Under the pieces are notes generated by a model. The model saw only the letters and a list, made by a program, of their open reading frames with translations, was not told where the DNA came from and ran no database searches. A DNA stretch of 64,000 nucleotides from Rotaria sordida (lineage: Eukaryota; Rotifera; Eurotatoria; Philodinida; Philodinidae), in NCBI GenBank assembly GCA_905250125.1, contig CAJNOL010000385.1, positions 1-64,000 of the forward strand. The letters run 5' to 3'. Below, in pieces: positions 34,579-45,476 of this stretch; the first letter of the stretch is position 1; every line of letters starts with the position of its first letter. A program made the translations under genes and the position numbers.

Positions 34579-35459
34579 ATGATGCTGCCGAATATCTTTT
34601 ACGTTATTTTCTTTTCTTTGTCAATTACCGTATCATTTGGTAATTTATTATTGAGTTTTATAACAATTATTATTGTTGTCATCAATCGTCAATATCATAC
34701 GATTACAAATTTACTCATGTATCATACAGCTGCAACGATAAGTATCTATTCTATTCTTTAGCTAATATCAGCTGGTTATGATCTTCGTAAAGATTGGTTT
34801 CATAATCAACCAGCATGTGTTTTTTCGAGCGTACTGTTATGTCGCGCTTTGTATCGTTGTAAGTGGTTCATATGCAGTACAAGTTGATAGTCGTTTATTT
34901 TTTGCTGTTTTATACAAACATAAATATCTACTTACTTGGTGTATTCATTGGTTTATGATCGTTATTAATTACTTTATGACTATTTTCGGACCGATTGCAC
35001 CAATTTTCATCGGTAATGAATATGCGTTAGAAGCAGAATCTCATCTTTGTACGGCTACAACTAAAGTATTCTATTCATCGATGTTGGCCGTTACTACTGC
35101 ATACGTTATTCCAACTTACGATTGCAATAATTATATACAGTATTATTTTTCGACATGTGCGACAATCTAACCGTAGAGTTGTAGCATATGTACCTAACAG
35201 AATTACTAATACAGTGAGAAATAATGCTACTAAAACTATATCTAAGTTAAAATGTGAAGTAAGATTGATGAAAAACATGTTGATTCTAGTTAGTATTCAT
35301 ATATATTTGCTGGGATTCCCTATTTAACCATGGTCTTATGGCATGCTATACGGAAACAACCACCACCAGAATCGTTTTATTTATTAGCAATGCTTAATAT
35401 TTTCATTTTTCTTCTCATTAAAATGATCGTATTGTTTTGTAAGAACGAAGATATAAAAA
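34579..35459 (+). pseudogene. Rhodopsin-like seven-TM receptor, broken copy 1
   Basis: TM1-TM2 are at 34579-34761 (FGNLLLSFITIIIVVINRQY then HTITNLLMYHTAA). The frame ends at a TAG at 34759-34761, resumes as ISAGYDLRKDWFHNQPACVF, and shifts frame in a T-run near 34813. From 34778 it reads the TM3-TM4 part (DSRLFFAVLYKHKYL, HWFMIVINYF). A further shift near 35320 precedes TM7 (NIFIFLLIKMIVLFCKN). It is paralogous to the gene at 41445-42287. At least one nonsense change and two frameshifts make it non-functional. Chemosensory-type receptor families are often expanded and decaying, but its ligand is unknown. Confidence 0.75.
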
Positions 35460-36529
35460 ATATCACTATTGCATATATACGAAAGTTTGGAAGATGTTGA
35501 TTATCAACCACACTTGACATGGAAAATGTGATAGTGAAAATACTTTCTCTAAAATCTTATATAATGTGTACGATGAAAATATACATTCAGTCCATGTTAT
35601 GGAGATTAGAGACAAACTGATTAATTTTTGGATCAAAACGGATCGAATGTCAATTTGTATCTGCTCCATCAGTACTTTGGATATTTTCCAATATGTTGCT
35701 ATTGTTCTTCCATAGAGGAAACAAGAAACCATTGTTCGACATGATCAGAGAAGAACGTCAAGTAATTACGAAATCGTTTTGATTTACTTAGCAAGAGTTT
35801 AGAATGAACATATGAAGTGTTGATATATTGTCGGGAATTTTTTGTAATATTGTTATCTGCAAATATATATACAAAAATTGAACGAACTCTTATATGATTT
35901 TACCGCTATTAAACATCATCAAACAGAAAAATGAAAATCAAGAATCGAAAATTTCAAGATGAACTATCGGTGAAACTTTGAATGGTTTATCAAACTCAGA
36001 CAGTATATTGTCACATCGTATCTTTGTATGAAACATTTATTTGTATTACAAAAGTTTACCCTTATCCTATTCATACATATTCAGCAAAAAAATCTACTGA
36101 TCGTACGGATTTTTTTTTCTTACAGAAACTACATGTCATTTTTTGGTAAAATTCGATTCTGAAAAGATGAATATGAAGTTAAATTCAATGTTCTGCATTC
36201 TCATGCCTTGGTTGGTTTTTTCATAGAAAGAAATTCTCTTTTTTTTTCTTCTGCTTGTTTTGTGAAAGAGGAGATTTATTATATGATTACTGCACCTTTT
36301 TATTTCGTTTTATATCCTTCAAGTGACTTTTGTTGTTATATTGCAAGTATTCGACGAACAGTTTTATATCATCATATTGACATATTCCTTCGTTTCTCAC
36401 GCGTCATCTTCGCGATGATTAAATGCCAATACGAAAAACCTTTCACGCAACAATCTCCACATCACATGACCACGACAATTTCAATCGAAATCAAACTGCA
36501 TCATTTAATATAGAACGTATGACGATCGA
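35460..36529. other. Intergenic, no gene recognised
   Basis: AT-rich DNA between the broken receptor and the SNTX-like relic. The open frames at 35466-35732 (minus) and 36208-36513 (plus) have no family resemblance that I can see. Confidence 0.4.
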
Positions 36530-37560
36530 TTGAACTGGTTCTCTCGGTTCATTCTGTAATGCATATGCAGATATTCTCAAGGAAAAATTAAATGCAAACA
36601 TCAAACTTCATTCATATGAATCAAGAAGACAAAAGAAATACATGTTAGTCGAAGGTCACAGATCTCTTAGTAAAAATCTACTGAAACTCGTTGATATCGA
36701 TTATCAACTACAGCTGAGTATTGAACTACAAATGATTCCAGCGAATGATGTTGTTTCGCTGATTAATTATCCTTATTCGATCGATAAACACACTCGTCTT
36801 CTATATATTTATCATGAATCATCTATCGAATCTTATGGATACATTTTACATACACTAAAACATTCTATGTTATTATTAACATGTGAAACATTTGCGACGC
36901 ATATTATCACTGAGATGATCTATGGAATTCATCTTCTTCTTATCCTCCAATTACCACCAGATCAACGAAACAACATTGATTCTACAATGAATAAAATGCT
37001 TGGATATTTAAATGATCATAACTCGAGATTAAAACCAAATCGAAAAGATGGACTTGTACTTGATCAAATCATTTCTACTAGAGTTTATTCGAATATATGT
37101 GATTTAAATCGAATGATCAAATTCGAAGATGTTTATCAAAGAATACTCGAACTACAGAAGAATATTGATGAACATCAGTCATTAAAATATATTCTTACTC
37201 CAATTCATTGGTTCTATGATCAATATGCTGTATACATGCCAATATATCTTTCATATGAATCAAACGAGATCGAAATTCTTGAAAATTATCTACTTTCACG
37301 ATTTTCTCAATTGAAAATATTGAATTTTCATCTTCAATATTGTTTGCGTGAATTATTTGAAGAACAAATGAAAGATCTTCGGAAGAAATTCGTAAGAATA
37401 AAACAATTATATGAGAATGAATGTCGATAAATTCGTTATTTAATTTTCAATGTTCGACAAGGAAAATTTTCGCTAAAATTAATTGAAAGCAGAATTGATT
37501 TATTTTCACAGACCAGAATCGAACAATTGATAGCGGAACTTCGGAATTCTCTGAATGAAT
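36530..37560 (+). pseudogene. SNTX/stonustoxin-like family protein, broken
   Basis: An open frame of 262 codons at 36642-37430 follows the middle of the SNTX-like family. It has a THIITEMIYGIHLLLIL strand-helix segment in the position of the conserved 'THVVxGIxYG' block, then STRVYSNICDL, MIKFEDVYQRI, ILTPIHWFYDQY, and a coiled-coil helical region to LRKKFVRIKQLYENECR. Homology seems to extend upstream to about 36530, where a TGA interrupts it, and downstream past a TAA at 37428-37430 to about 37560. The family includes fish venom subunits but also many non-venom proteins in animals and microbes. In this window it is a decayed or fragmentary copy with no signal peptide, so a toxin role is not implied. 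Confidence 0.5.
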
Positions 37561-37867
37561 TCAAATTCAATGAATAGTTTATTCAATCTATACGAAATAA
37601 TTAGTCGACGACAAAAGTTTTATCCGTCTTGAAATGAATTTTTTATATTATTTTTCACGTATCAGAATAGAATGTAACACATCTACAGAGGAGTCTGAGA
37701 CATTTATGCAGCACATAATAGTTTTATAAATGTTTGCTTCTTCTTTAAGCAAAGTAAAACTATGTGAATACATCCATTTTTGGATGACCTCTTGAGAGAT
37801 TATATGACTTGTGTCACATGAGTGCGAGTTTATAACTTTTAACCATTCAGAAGGAAGAGCTTTAGCT

Positions 37868-37912
37868 ATGCGGGTGTGGGTGTTGTTCTCTTTACTCACA
37901 CACCCACACCCA
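37868..37912. repeat. GGGTGTGGGTGT hairpin
   Basis: GCGGGTGTGGGTGTTG and CACACACCCACACCC form an almost perfect stem around a TTCTCTTTA loop. It is a clean short member of the dispersed family. Confidence 0.85.
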
Positions 37913-37985
37913 ACGTGAAAGAGAATTGTTAATTTACGCATTGCCTAATTTGAAACATGTGATTTTATCCTGTTTGTGAGTAAGT

Positions 37986-38333
37986 TTGGGAAAATGTCAA
38001 TTCCTTGATTTCATATTAATTAAAAGTATTCAACAATTAGATATAATAATACGTTCGCAACTTGAAGAAGTGTCAGAAATAGATTATATTTATTTTTCAA
38101 ACGTTAAACATATAAACTTTTGTTTACAATATTCTTATTTAAAGCATCAACAACTTACCGATATTATCATGAAAATATTAACAACTTTCAAAGACTTAAA
38201 GACATTAATCATTTCCAATCAACGATTTGATGAACATTATCTACATGTTCCTACCGTTACAGAATTAACCAAACTTAGTACTTATTTAGATATAAATGAA
38301 ATTATGAAAATTTATCAAAGTATAACATTTTGA
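37986..38333 (+). CDS. Unrecognised fragment, possibly LRR/F-box-like
   Basis: The 115-codon frame has a helical N-terminal part and a LTTFKDLKTLIISNQRFDE segment that resembles one leucine-rich repeat of the F-box/LRR type ('LPxLKTLxL'). It lacks a recognisable start context and ends soon after. It could be the tail of a longer decayed gene. The 38421-38669 frame beyond it is not assigned. Confidence 0.25.
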   Translation: MGKCQFLDFILIKSIQQLDIIIRSQLEEVSEIDYIYFSNVKHINFCLQYSYLKHQQLTDIIMKILTTFKDLKTLIISNQRFDEHYLHVPTVTELTKLSTYLDINEIMKIYQSITF

Positions 38334-38707
38334 AAAATATTGCTTATTTTCAAAGAACATGTTTTATACTTAATTGATAAATTCAAATTGATTTTATGTG
38401 AAAATAAATGATTAAAAACATTGGTTTTTTTGTTAAATAAAATTATTCAAATGAATAAGAAATTATTTTTAATGGGTATTACAAATTCCAAATGGGTTGA
38501 TATCTTTTATGCATATTGTCAACGCAGGATTGTCCTGAACGTTTTTTGCACGGGGCAATCGGGATCGAGACATTTTGAAAAATATTTGGAGCGGGCATTT
38601 GGGTTTGAGACAAAAAAACGTTTGTTCCGCATGGCTAGTAACGGCATTTTTATATCATTTTCTCAATGAACAGGACAAACGGGACTGTGCAGAACAGTTC
38701 GAAAAAA

Positions 38708-38910
38708 TTTGAGGGTGTGAGTGAGGGGTAGAACTTCTATTCCCTCGCATTTATACCAATACCCAACTCTCAATATCGCGGTAAATGAGCAGTTTTTCTC
38801 CAGTGAACGCGATTAACCGCTGAGTTTTTTCTAGTTAACCGCGGTCCACCATAGTCAATCGGTGGTAAATTATGGTTAACCATTGTTAACCCAGTTCTTT
38901 ATCCCAGCCA
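38708..38910. repeat. G-rich hairpin followed by GGTTAACC-type repeat
   Basis: 38708-38771 is a degenerate GAGGGTGTGAGTG / CAATACCCAACTCTC hairpin. 38771-38910 contains CGGTAAAT, GATTAACCGC, GTTAACCGCGG and GGTTAACCATTG motifs like those at 14617-14760. A third, smaller block is at 39213-39262. Confidence 0.6.
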
Positions 38911-39429
38911 TTTCACCCAGGTCAAACAATCTGACTATAAGATCTTGTATGATCTTGTGATAGCCATCTAAATCTTGAGGGCACCTTCGAATACGTTTTA
39001 TAGTTCAAGTTCTTGCTCTACTACAACCCTCTCTGGTCTTCAACCTATCATCACTTCTTTTCTCCTCTTCCGGTTTTCCTTCTAGAAGAGGAAGAAAATT
39101 ATTCACTAACTTGAAATAATACTTATCACTGACCATGTTATTCTGCTCAATTTTGATACAAAAAATTAATTTACTTTTTTTAGAAATATATAAATAAAAC
39201 AAAAACAAAAAGTTAACTGGTAAAATTATCGGTTAACCAGAGTTTACCGCTAAAAGTGATCTGGTTTTCGTGGCATGGGTAAATAATATGTGTATAACTT
39301 AACTTTTCTTCATCTTTATTAACAAATAAGAGTAAATGTTATTTAGGAAAAAAAAGAGAAGTGAATAAAATTAGAAAGAATTAAAACAGATTAAATATGA
39401 GAGAATAGATGTCATTGAAATGAAATTGG

Positions 39430-39831
39430 TTATGAATTGAGCTGAGACATAGTGAGCAAGCCAGCCGATGTCATTTTCGTGACATAATCTTGGATAGCAT
39501 GCTCGATAGCCCCATTGCGACTCTTCCATTGTGTACTTTCACCCATGATAGTTGAACTTAACGATGGACACCAGAATTTACCACTCCATTTCCATTGCCA
39601 ACTATGAAAACCGCCTTTGAATTGTGAATGACATGTTGTGCCAAAAGCTTGTTTTACGTCGGTATCACTCCACGAATTGTACTTCTTGTAAATGGCCGAG
39701 CCTACAGTGATACCACATGCAACCCATTGTCCGGATATGCATGAGCTTAAATTAAGACTTTGACTATTCACTTGATGATGAAGACTTGCGCTCAAAATGA
39801 AAGCAATGAAGAGAAATTGGAAGACTTTCAT
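39430..39831 (-). CDS. Anti-lipopolysaccharide factor-like (ALF/scygonadin) peptide
   Basis: Single-exon frame of 133 residues, starting with a signal peptide (MKVFQFLFIAFILSASL, cleavage likely near Ser23). The mature part carries the ALF core: a Cys67-Cys88 loop with aromatic and basic residues (FKGGFHSWQWKWSGKFWC), then PSLSSTIMGESTQWKSRNGA and AIQDYVTKMTSAGLLT, matching the 'mwCPgw-tsi-G-a-trSrsgv-Dfv-A-glit' pattern. In arthropods this disulphide hairpin binds lipid A and kills bacteria; the same role is inferred here. Two extra Cys (31 and 39) lie upstream. A TATA-like box (TATAAAA) lies about 70 bp before the start. Confidence 0.85.
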   Translation of the reverse strand: MKVFQFLFIAFILSASLHHQVNSQSLNLSSCISGQWVACGITVGSAIYKKYNSWSDTDVKQAFGTTCHSQFKGGFHSWQWKWSGKFWCPSLSSTIMGESTQWKSRNGAIEHAIQDYVTKMTSAGLLTMSQLNS

Positions 39832-39900
39832 AGATGATGCTCGTTTGTTTCGAAGTAATAAGAAATAGAAGAATGAATTGAAGACGAGTGTTGCAAGCCA

Positions 39901-39910
39901 TTTTTATACA
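39901..39910 (-). promoter_or_regulatory. TATA-like box of the ALF-like gene
   Basis: The minus strand reads TGTATAAAAA about 70 bp upstream of the ALF-like start codon, at a normal distance for a short 5' leader. Confidence 0.55.
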
Positions 39911-39989
39911 TGAAATGTTGTTGCTGTTGCTTCCTTTTTTTCAATTTGTCATGCGTATCGCATTGTGATTGGATGGCATTAGTATTAAG

Positions 39990-40078
39990 TACTTCCTTAC
40001 GTCGTGAGAAGTATGCGCTTCCTTACGTCATGAGAAGTATGCGCTTCCTTACGTCATGAGAAGTATGCGCTTCCTTTC
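39990..40078. repeat. 26-bp tandem repeat upstream of the ALF-like gene
   Basis: Three to four copies of a 26-bp unit (GCGCTTCCTTACGTCATGAG plus AAGTAT), each containing TTACGTCA, a CRE/AP-1-like core, lie about 150-240 bp before the ALF-like start. The copies are nearly identical. They may act as an enhancer, but that is inference from position only. Confidence 0.8.
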
Positions 40079-40580
40079 TCTAGCAGTATTCAGAGCATCT
40101 AGAGTCACTAAGTATACACAAGTCACAAAGCAAAATAAGGATTTTTTTCTTCTCTGCGAATCAACAGAACGTAGTTAATATGACGCATAATATTTATGTT
40201 TAGGCTTCTTTTCATCATTTAAGAGAGGTTCCGCGAGCCCATCGAGAATCGCTGAAACATAGTCAAAAAAATGTCAGTTTTCTTTATCTCATTCGATTCC
40301 TCGAAAAGTAAAATTATGAAAATTTTTTTTCATCTTCAAGATCTTATTTAACGGAGTTATAGGCTTGATAACAAGAGGGGAGTCTGAAAAGTCGTACAAA
40401 AAAAAAGTTTTTGGATTTGTTCCAGTATTTCGCCTATAACTTCGTCATTTTTAATTCGATTCTTTTGCGGAACATCTCATTCGAAAGAGCTGATCAAATT
40501 GAATAAAAAAGTCTCGTATGGGACTTCCAAAAAGTCAAGTCTTCATAGAGAAAAAAATGAGTTTTTCGAGGCTATGGAAG

Positions 40581-40680
40581 NNNNNNNNNNNNNNNNNNNN
40601 NNNNNNNNNNNNNNNNNNNNNNNNNNNNNNNNNNNNNNNNNNNNNNNNNNNNNNNNNNNNNNNNNNNNNNNNNNNNNNNN
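40581..40680. other. Assembly gap (100 N)
   Basis: Exactly 100 N, a scaffold gap of unknown true length. The flanking 40240-40580 DNA has partly inverted AACGGAGTTATAGG / CCTATAACTTCGTC segments, so a collapsed repeat may explain the gap. Confidence 0.99.
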
Positions 40681-40699
40681 CGAAAGTGGACTGTTGAAC

Positions 40700-40946
40700 T
40701 TGCCAAGAGCATATGTGTAGTGTCAGTATTCATATGAATTGTAATAATCAATTAATTAAAAGTAAAGATAATCATGGTAGTCATTTGCCATCATCAGCAG
40801 ATATAGAATGGCGAATGTTCAAAAATGTAGTTAAGAAAAGGATAATAGAAGAATCGATTCCAATTTTTTCATCTATTTTTATTCTTCTTGTCCTCGAGAA
40901 CAATGAAAAAACCTGTATCTTCTCTCACTTTATAGAAGTAAACTAA
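40700..40946 (+). pseudogene. FLYWCH/Mutator-like transposase fragment
   Basis: Just after the gap the frame reads CSVSIHMNCNNQLI, then SKDNHGSHLPSSADIEWRMF and KNVVKKRIIEESIPI. This resembles the end of a FLYWCH zinc finger ('HNH' histidines) and the following Lys/Arg-rich helix of Mutator-like transposase proteins. The remainder is missing or lies in the gap. Confidence 0.4.
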
Positions 40947-41444
40947 TAGAAAATGTAGTATTCGAAAATTCTCAACAGTCTCCGCCAATGCCCAACACTT
41001 TCGAGATTTTGCTCTTCAATATTCTTACTTTCGATGTTTTGTCGCTTTAGCATCATGAGATTATTGTCCTTGAACAAGTCGATGCATGCCTTATGGCCCA
41101 TAGTTAGAATGTTCTTCTAGAACGAAACTTCATGTATTAAACACCGTTACTCTTTCTGTCATTGGATAGATAGAAAAAAAGAATATTGTCTAGTGATGGT
41201 TGGATAGTCTATCAACTCATATCATATCATTCTCAGTTTCAAAGCCGTTATTAATAGGCTTTGATTTTGTCAGACGCATGACAAGGTACTGATGACAGTT
41301 TTAAATAAAGGAAGGCATTCAGATGTATGACTATTGTCATTTTATATGTCTCTTCAAGAATGAAAACGCGCAAATGAAAAAAAATCATGTTAGTGGCTGC
41401 TATGTTTCTTACATGATTCTCCTCAAAAGTCTTTAGTTGCAAAC

Positions 41445-42287
41445 ATGCTTACTGAATTATTTTACATTATCGATTTCTCGCTATCAATCGTGGTGTCGAC
41501 TGTCGGTTTGATCTTGGATCTTATCATAATTGTTATCGTTGCTGCTCATCCACCATATCGTGCAGTCACTAATCTTGCTACTTGTCATACGATTGTATTC
41601 ATTGGAGCCTATTGTATCTGCAATATTGTCTCATCTATCTTTGGTTTGCACGAAGATTGGGCACTTCAACAACCAGGATGTGTTTTCCATGCATTTGTAT
41701 TTCTGGCGACGCCCACGTCCATTAGCTACTCGTATCTTATTCAAGCTATCTATCGTCTTTTTTTTACTGTCTTCTCCAAACATAAATATTTCACTACCTA
41801 CCGTGTTCATTGGTGCTTGATTGCTTTAAACTGAATAATTGGCATTTTGCTCTCAACTGTACTATTTTTCTTTGATGGTAGTTTCACATACGAAAAAGAA
41901 TCGCGTCGTTGCTTACTCACTTTCAAAAATTTCCCGCTATCCATGTATGCCATAACTGTTGGATTTGTTATTCTACTGAATAGTTCCATGATGATTTATA
42001 GTATAATTTTTCATCATGCTCGTAGATTATCTCGAAGAATTGCTCCTTCAATATCCAAAACTATGACTACTCATATACCGAATGCCAGACGTGAAATGAA
42101 ACTTACCAAAACTACGATCATGATAGAGACGTTTTATGCAACTGCCGGAACACTACTCTCGATACTTACTCTTTGGAAAGGAATACAACCGAAAAGTCCG
42201 CCATTGGAACTATTTTATTTATTGAGAATCAATTCAGTATTCATTTTTGACACTGTTATGATGATTATACTATTCTGTACAAACTAG
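41445..42287 (+). pseudogene. Rhodopsin-like seven-TM receptor, copy 2, with one in-frame TGA
   Basis: A single reading frame of about 280 codons is intact except for TGA at 41832-41834, early in TM4. It covers TM1 (VGLILDLIIIVIVAAHPPY), TM2, GLHEDWALQQPGCVF before TM3, IYRLFFTVFSKHKYFTTYR at the TM3 end, TM4-TM5 (SMYAITVGFVILLNSSMMIY), a basic third loop, TM6 (TTIMIETFYATAGTLLSILT), and TM7 (FIFDTVMMIILFCTN). The paralogue at 34579-35459 has a Tyr codon at the TGA position. One nonsense change makes it a young pseudogene or an assembly error. The ligand is unknown. Confidence 0.75.
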
Positions 42288-43779
42288 CAGGTGGAAGACA
42301 TTGTTCTTAACTATCAATACGGTGATCGACGATGTATACATCCAGTATCTATTAATCATCGTTAACAGTAGATGTTACAAGTTATCAGACACTGATGTTA
42401 TAAGAAACACAAACCAGAGACGATATAATGTAAATTTCACAAAGTGGTGATGGAAAGGGAATGACAATGATTGTTGATTTCCTACAAATGCAGCGCACCT
42501 CAATTGAATCTCCTCCTTTGTTTTTTCTTTCTTAAGACTATTACAGTTAACTTTTTTTCCGATAATCAATATAAAGCGAGGCAATACAGACTTCACTGCA
42601 TCACGTGACATATGAATCTTCAACAATAAATAAAAATTAGAAAACAGAAGATTTACTAAGAAAAAAGTAACATATTTTTTAAGGATAATGTGCAGTGTGA
42701 GCGCATTGAACTTCATCTCTTTCTTATTTTCGTTCGTATCAGCATATATAAGTTCAATTCGTTTTCAAATAGTCTACAGCTCATATTTATGTAGCGCTCT
42801 AGACACACATGAAACGCGATTCAGACACATTTTGATATAATAAATATTTGCATGACTAGTTCTTTTTTTCTGTTCTGTTCTGTTCTGTGCTTCTCTTTTT
42901 TTTCGCATTGTCAACGCATATCATAAACAGATGAGTTTTATATATCAGACAGTCACTGTGTAGTTAGAAAGAAAGTCAACTAAGAAAGATGAAGAGAAAT
43001 AAAAATATCATTATTGATTTTGTAACGAGAGAATAAGGCGGAATGTCTACTGTTGATACTACTCTACTTTTTCGTCGTCCACATAACTTTCAATGGTATT
43101 GGAATTCAAAAGTCGATTCGTTGTCGTCTGATGACGAATGGGTAAGATATAGAGATATTGAAGGGTGTGGATGGAGTGTGAGTGTGGATGTGTGTACGGG
43201 TGTGGGTTAAGCGAAGACTCGAAACTACACCCACAGCGACCGTCACACATCCGCTGTTGTCACTTGTGTAAGTCCTTTCGCAGCACACACAACAGCCGCG
43301 ATGTCTTGTGTGTGACTGTATGTTGTCGCCAGTGTTAGTCCTTTCGCAGCATCTGCACCAGTCACGGTGCCCAGTGTGTTTTTATGTGTGCACTGGTCGT
43401 CTCACACATCGAGAGAGACGCGAGTGTTTTCTTTCGCGTGGAAAGTTAGGACGTGGAAGTTGCACGCTGAAAATGGAAACTTAAAACTTGAAAACCAAAC
43501 ATTTAAGGTTGAAACTAGAAACTTGAAATTTGAGAATTAAAAGCCAAAAGTTGAAACCTGAAACTCCAATTGAATTCAAGTTTCAAGTTTTATATATATG
43601 AAGAATTGCGATACCTATTTTATCAGCGTCGCGCATAATAAATCCGACTTGTGAGCATATATTCTTTGTCAAAGGAAAGAGAAAAGAAAGCTGCACTGTA
43701 ATCGATATATATATATATAAAGTAGCTCATCTTTTTGCCAGTTTTATTTATCCAGCCACTCTCCGAAGAACGTACCACA
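42288..43779. repeat. Repeat-rich spacer before the Ly6-like gene
   Basis: It contains a TTCTG microsatellite (42868-42889) and a GTGTGGATG/CACACCC-type region (43157-43250). It also has two diverged copies of GT-AGTCCTTTCGCAGCA (43268 and 43336) and, at 43465-43590, a degenerate GAAACTTGAAA array. A TATA-like TATATAAAG lies at 43713. No gene is recognised. Confidence 0.6.
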
Positions 43780-44313
43780 ATGATCTTTACATCCTTCTTT
43801 GCCATCCAAATAATTGTCTCTTGTAAGTTTCGTAAGTGATTATAAGCCTCTTTGAAAAAGCATGTGTATATTTTTAGTACTTGGATTGACGGAGGGACTT
43901 ACTTGCAATGTGTGTGAATATTCGTATACAGGATGTGGAACAATAACGCAGCATCCTGGTTATGATGTTTGCTTAGTGAGTAGATGCTTGATTTGACTTC
44001 ATGTAATGAAAGGCAACGTGGAATATTTTAGACAGGCTCGATGACTTGCACGGCACCAGGCTTTACTTCTTCATATACGATTTTGTTGGGTGGTGAGACT
44101 ACGTTGTGCAGCTCTACTGAAACAGTGACACCAGTTATTCAAAGTATGAACATTTCATGCAGCCTTACATATCATTGTTGTTACACTGACAATTGTAATC
44201 GATGTCAGGATAGTGGATGCGGCAGTCTCACTAGTGGTTCAAATAAAAACAACGTTCGATTTGGTATTACGCCCATCTTAATATTATTGCGTACTATTGT
44301 CTTACTACTATAA
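43780..44313 (+). CDS. Ly6/uPAR-like GPI-anchored protein
   Basis: Exons 43780-43822, 43878-43975 and 44032-44313 join with canonical GTAAGT/GTGAGT donors and TTTTAG acceptors, in phase, to 140 residues. Exon 1 is a signal peptide (MIFTSFFAIQIIVS). The mature part has the three-finger cysteine pattern, starting LTCNVCEYSYTGCGT and ending CCYTDNCN, the Ly6 'CCxxDxCN' signature. The C terminus is Ser/Gly-rich followed by a hydrophobic tail (FGITPILILLRTIVLLL) typical of a GPI signal. It is likely a small cell-surface protein; some family members modulate nicotinic receptors, but no link to the receptor gene here is shown. AATAAA lies near 44383. Confidence 0.85.
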
Positions 44314-45126
44314 ACTAGAACAGTAAAAAACTACGCGTTTTTCATTTGCGACTTTTTTCTACAAAGATCAGAACTTTGAATAAAACTTTTAGTCCTATTA
44401 AGCAATGCAACAGATCCATATGAGGTCAGATCATCAAAATTATTAGGGCAACTCATTTCTCTTGAACCAAATTGTTAAACAGTTGTTTTGACGAGAGTTG
44501 AACTGCGCAACAGGCTTAGTTTTGTTTCGAGCGAAAAAAACTTGCTGTAACTATTGGTGGCAAATGAAATTAATGTTCCCATGATAATATCATTAGAAAA
44601 AAAACAATGATAGGGAACAATATCATAGAAAGAGTAGTTGCTAAGAAAAATTTACTTTTGTTGCAAAATTACGTAACACAGCACTGAATGATGAGTTAAA
44701 TAATGCATACAAAAAAAAATGAATCGATCAAGGCATCCGTAAACCACGAATCTTCATTCTAGATTAACGACAACTGTGGAAAAAAGAATCAAGAGACGCT
44801 TCTGTCTAGATATGGATATAGGTATTGGATGGTTATGAGTGTGGAACTTGTCTTCATTCACGCTGACATTCAAGGGAAAAACAAAAAAAGCTTCAGTATT
44901 GAAGTCTCACACAGTTTAAGAATGTCGCGAAGTTGTTTAAAATCATAGAAATCACTCTGAAACCCAAGAATTCTCTAGGAACCTTATGAAAGGTGGGTTT
45001 GTGGTTGAAGAGAAAGGTATCATCCACAGTTATCCACACATGAACACTCCAATATTCTAAAATAAAATAAAATTGCGTACTAGAACTATTGTATTTTCTT
45101 ACACACAGTAACATCTTTGATGTATC
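44314..45126. other. Intergenic, no gene recognised
   Basis: AT-rich DNA after the Ly6-like gene, including a weak hairpin of the dispersed type near 44815-44872. A minus-strand frame at 44893-45135 could be a decayed exon of the relic next to it but is not recognisable. Confidence 0.4.
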
Positions 45127-45476
45127 ATTAATCATTGTATTCTATATTGAAGTATTTGCTTAGTTTTATTGATTGAAAGAATATAATTCTCGAAATAAAG
45201 AATGGATATTTCACAACCCTCGTAAACAAGTTTATCGTTATTAAGCCATAAGAAATAGACAGGCTTATTTGATGGAATAAAATACTCCAATGGAAGTTGA
45301 GGATTTGGTATTTTAAGACTTGATGTTGATTTTTGAGGACCAGATTCATTTTTTTGTTACATGACTAATATGGCAGCAGTTTGAGCTAACTCAAACTTTA
45401 CTTCTGTTTTCGATGTTGTTTCTTGTAAAATTTTCAATCGTAGTCCTTTCATCTTCAAGTATCTAGCAGAGAAAAA
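45127..45476 (-). pseudogene. Unrecognised coding-like relic with an in-frame TAA
   Basis: One frame reads protein-like sequence (YLKMKGLRLKILQETTSKTE then FELAQTAAILVM), meets a TAA near 45359, and continues as KSTSSLKIPNPQLPLEYFIP and KPVYFLWLNNDKLVYEGCEI. The composition is clearly protein-like on both sides of the stop. An AG acceptor sits at its 5' end near 45463. I do not recognise the family. Confidence 0.35.
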
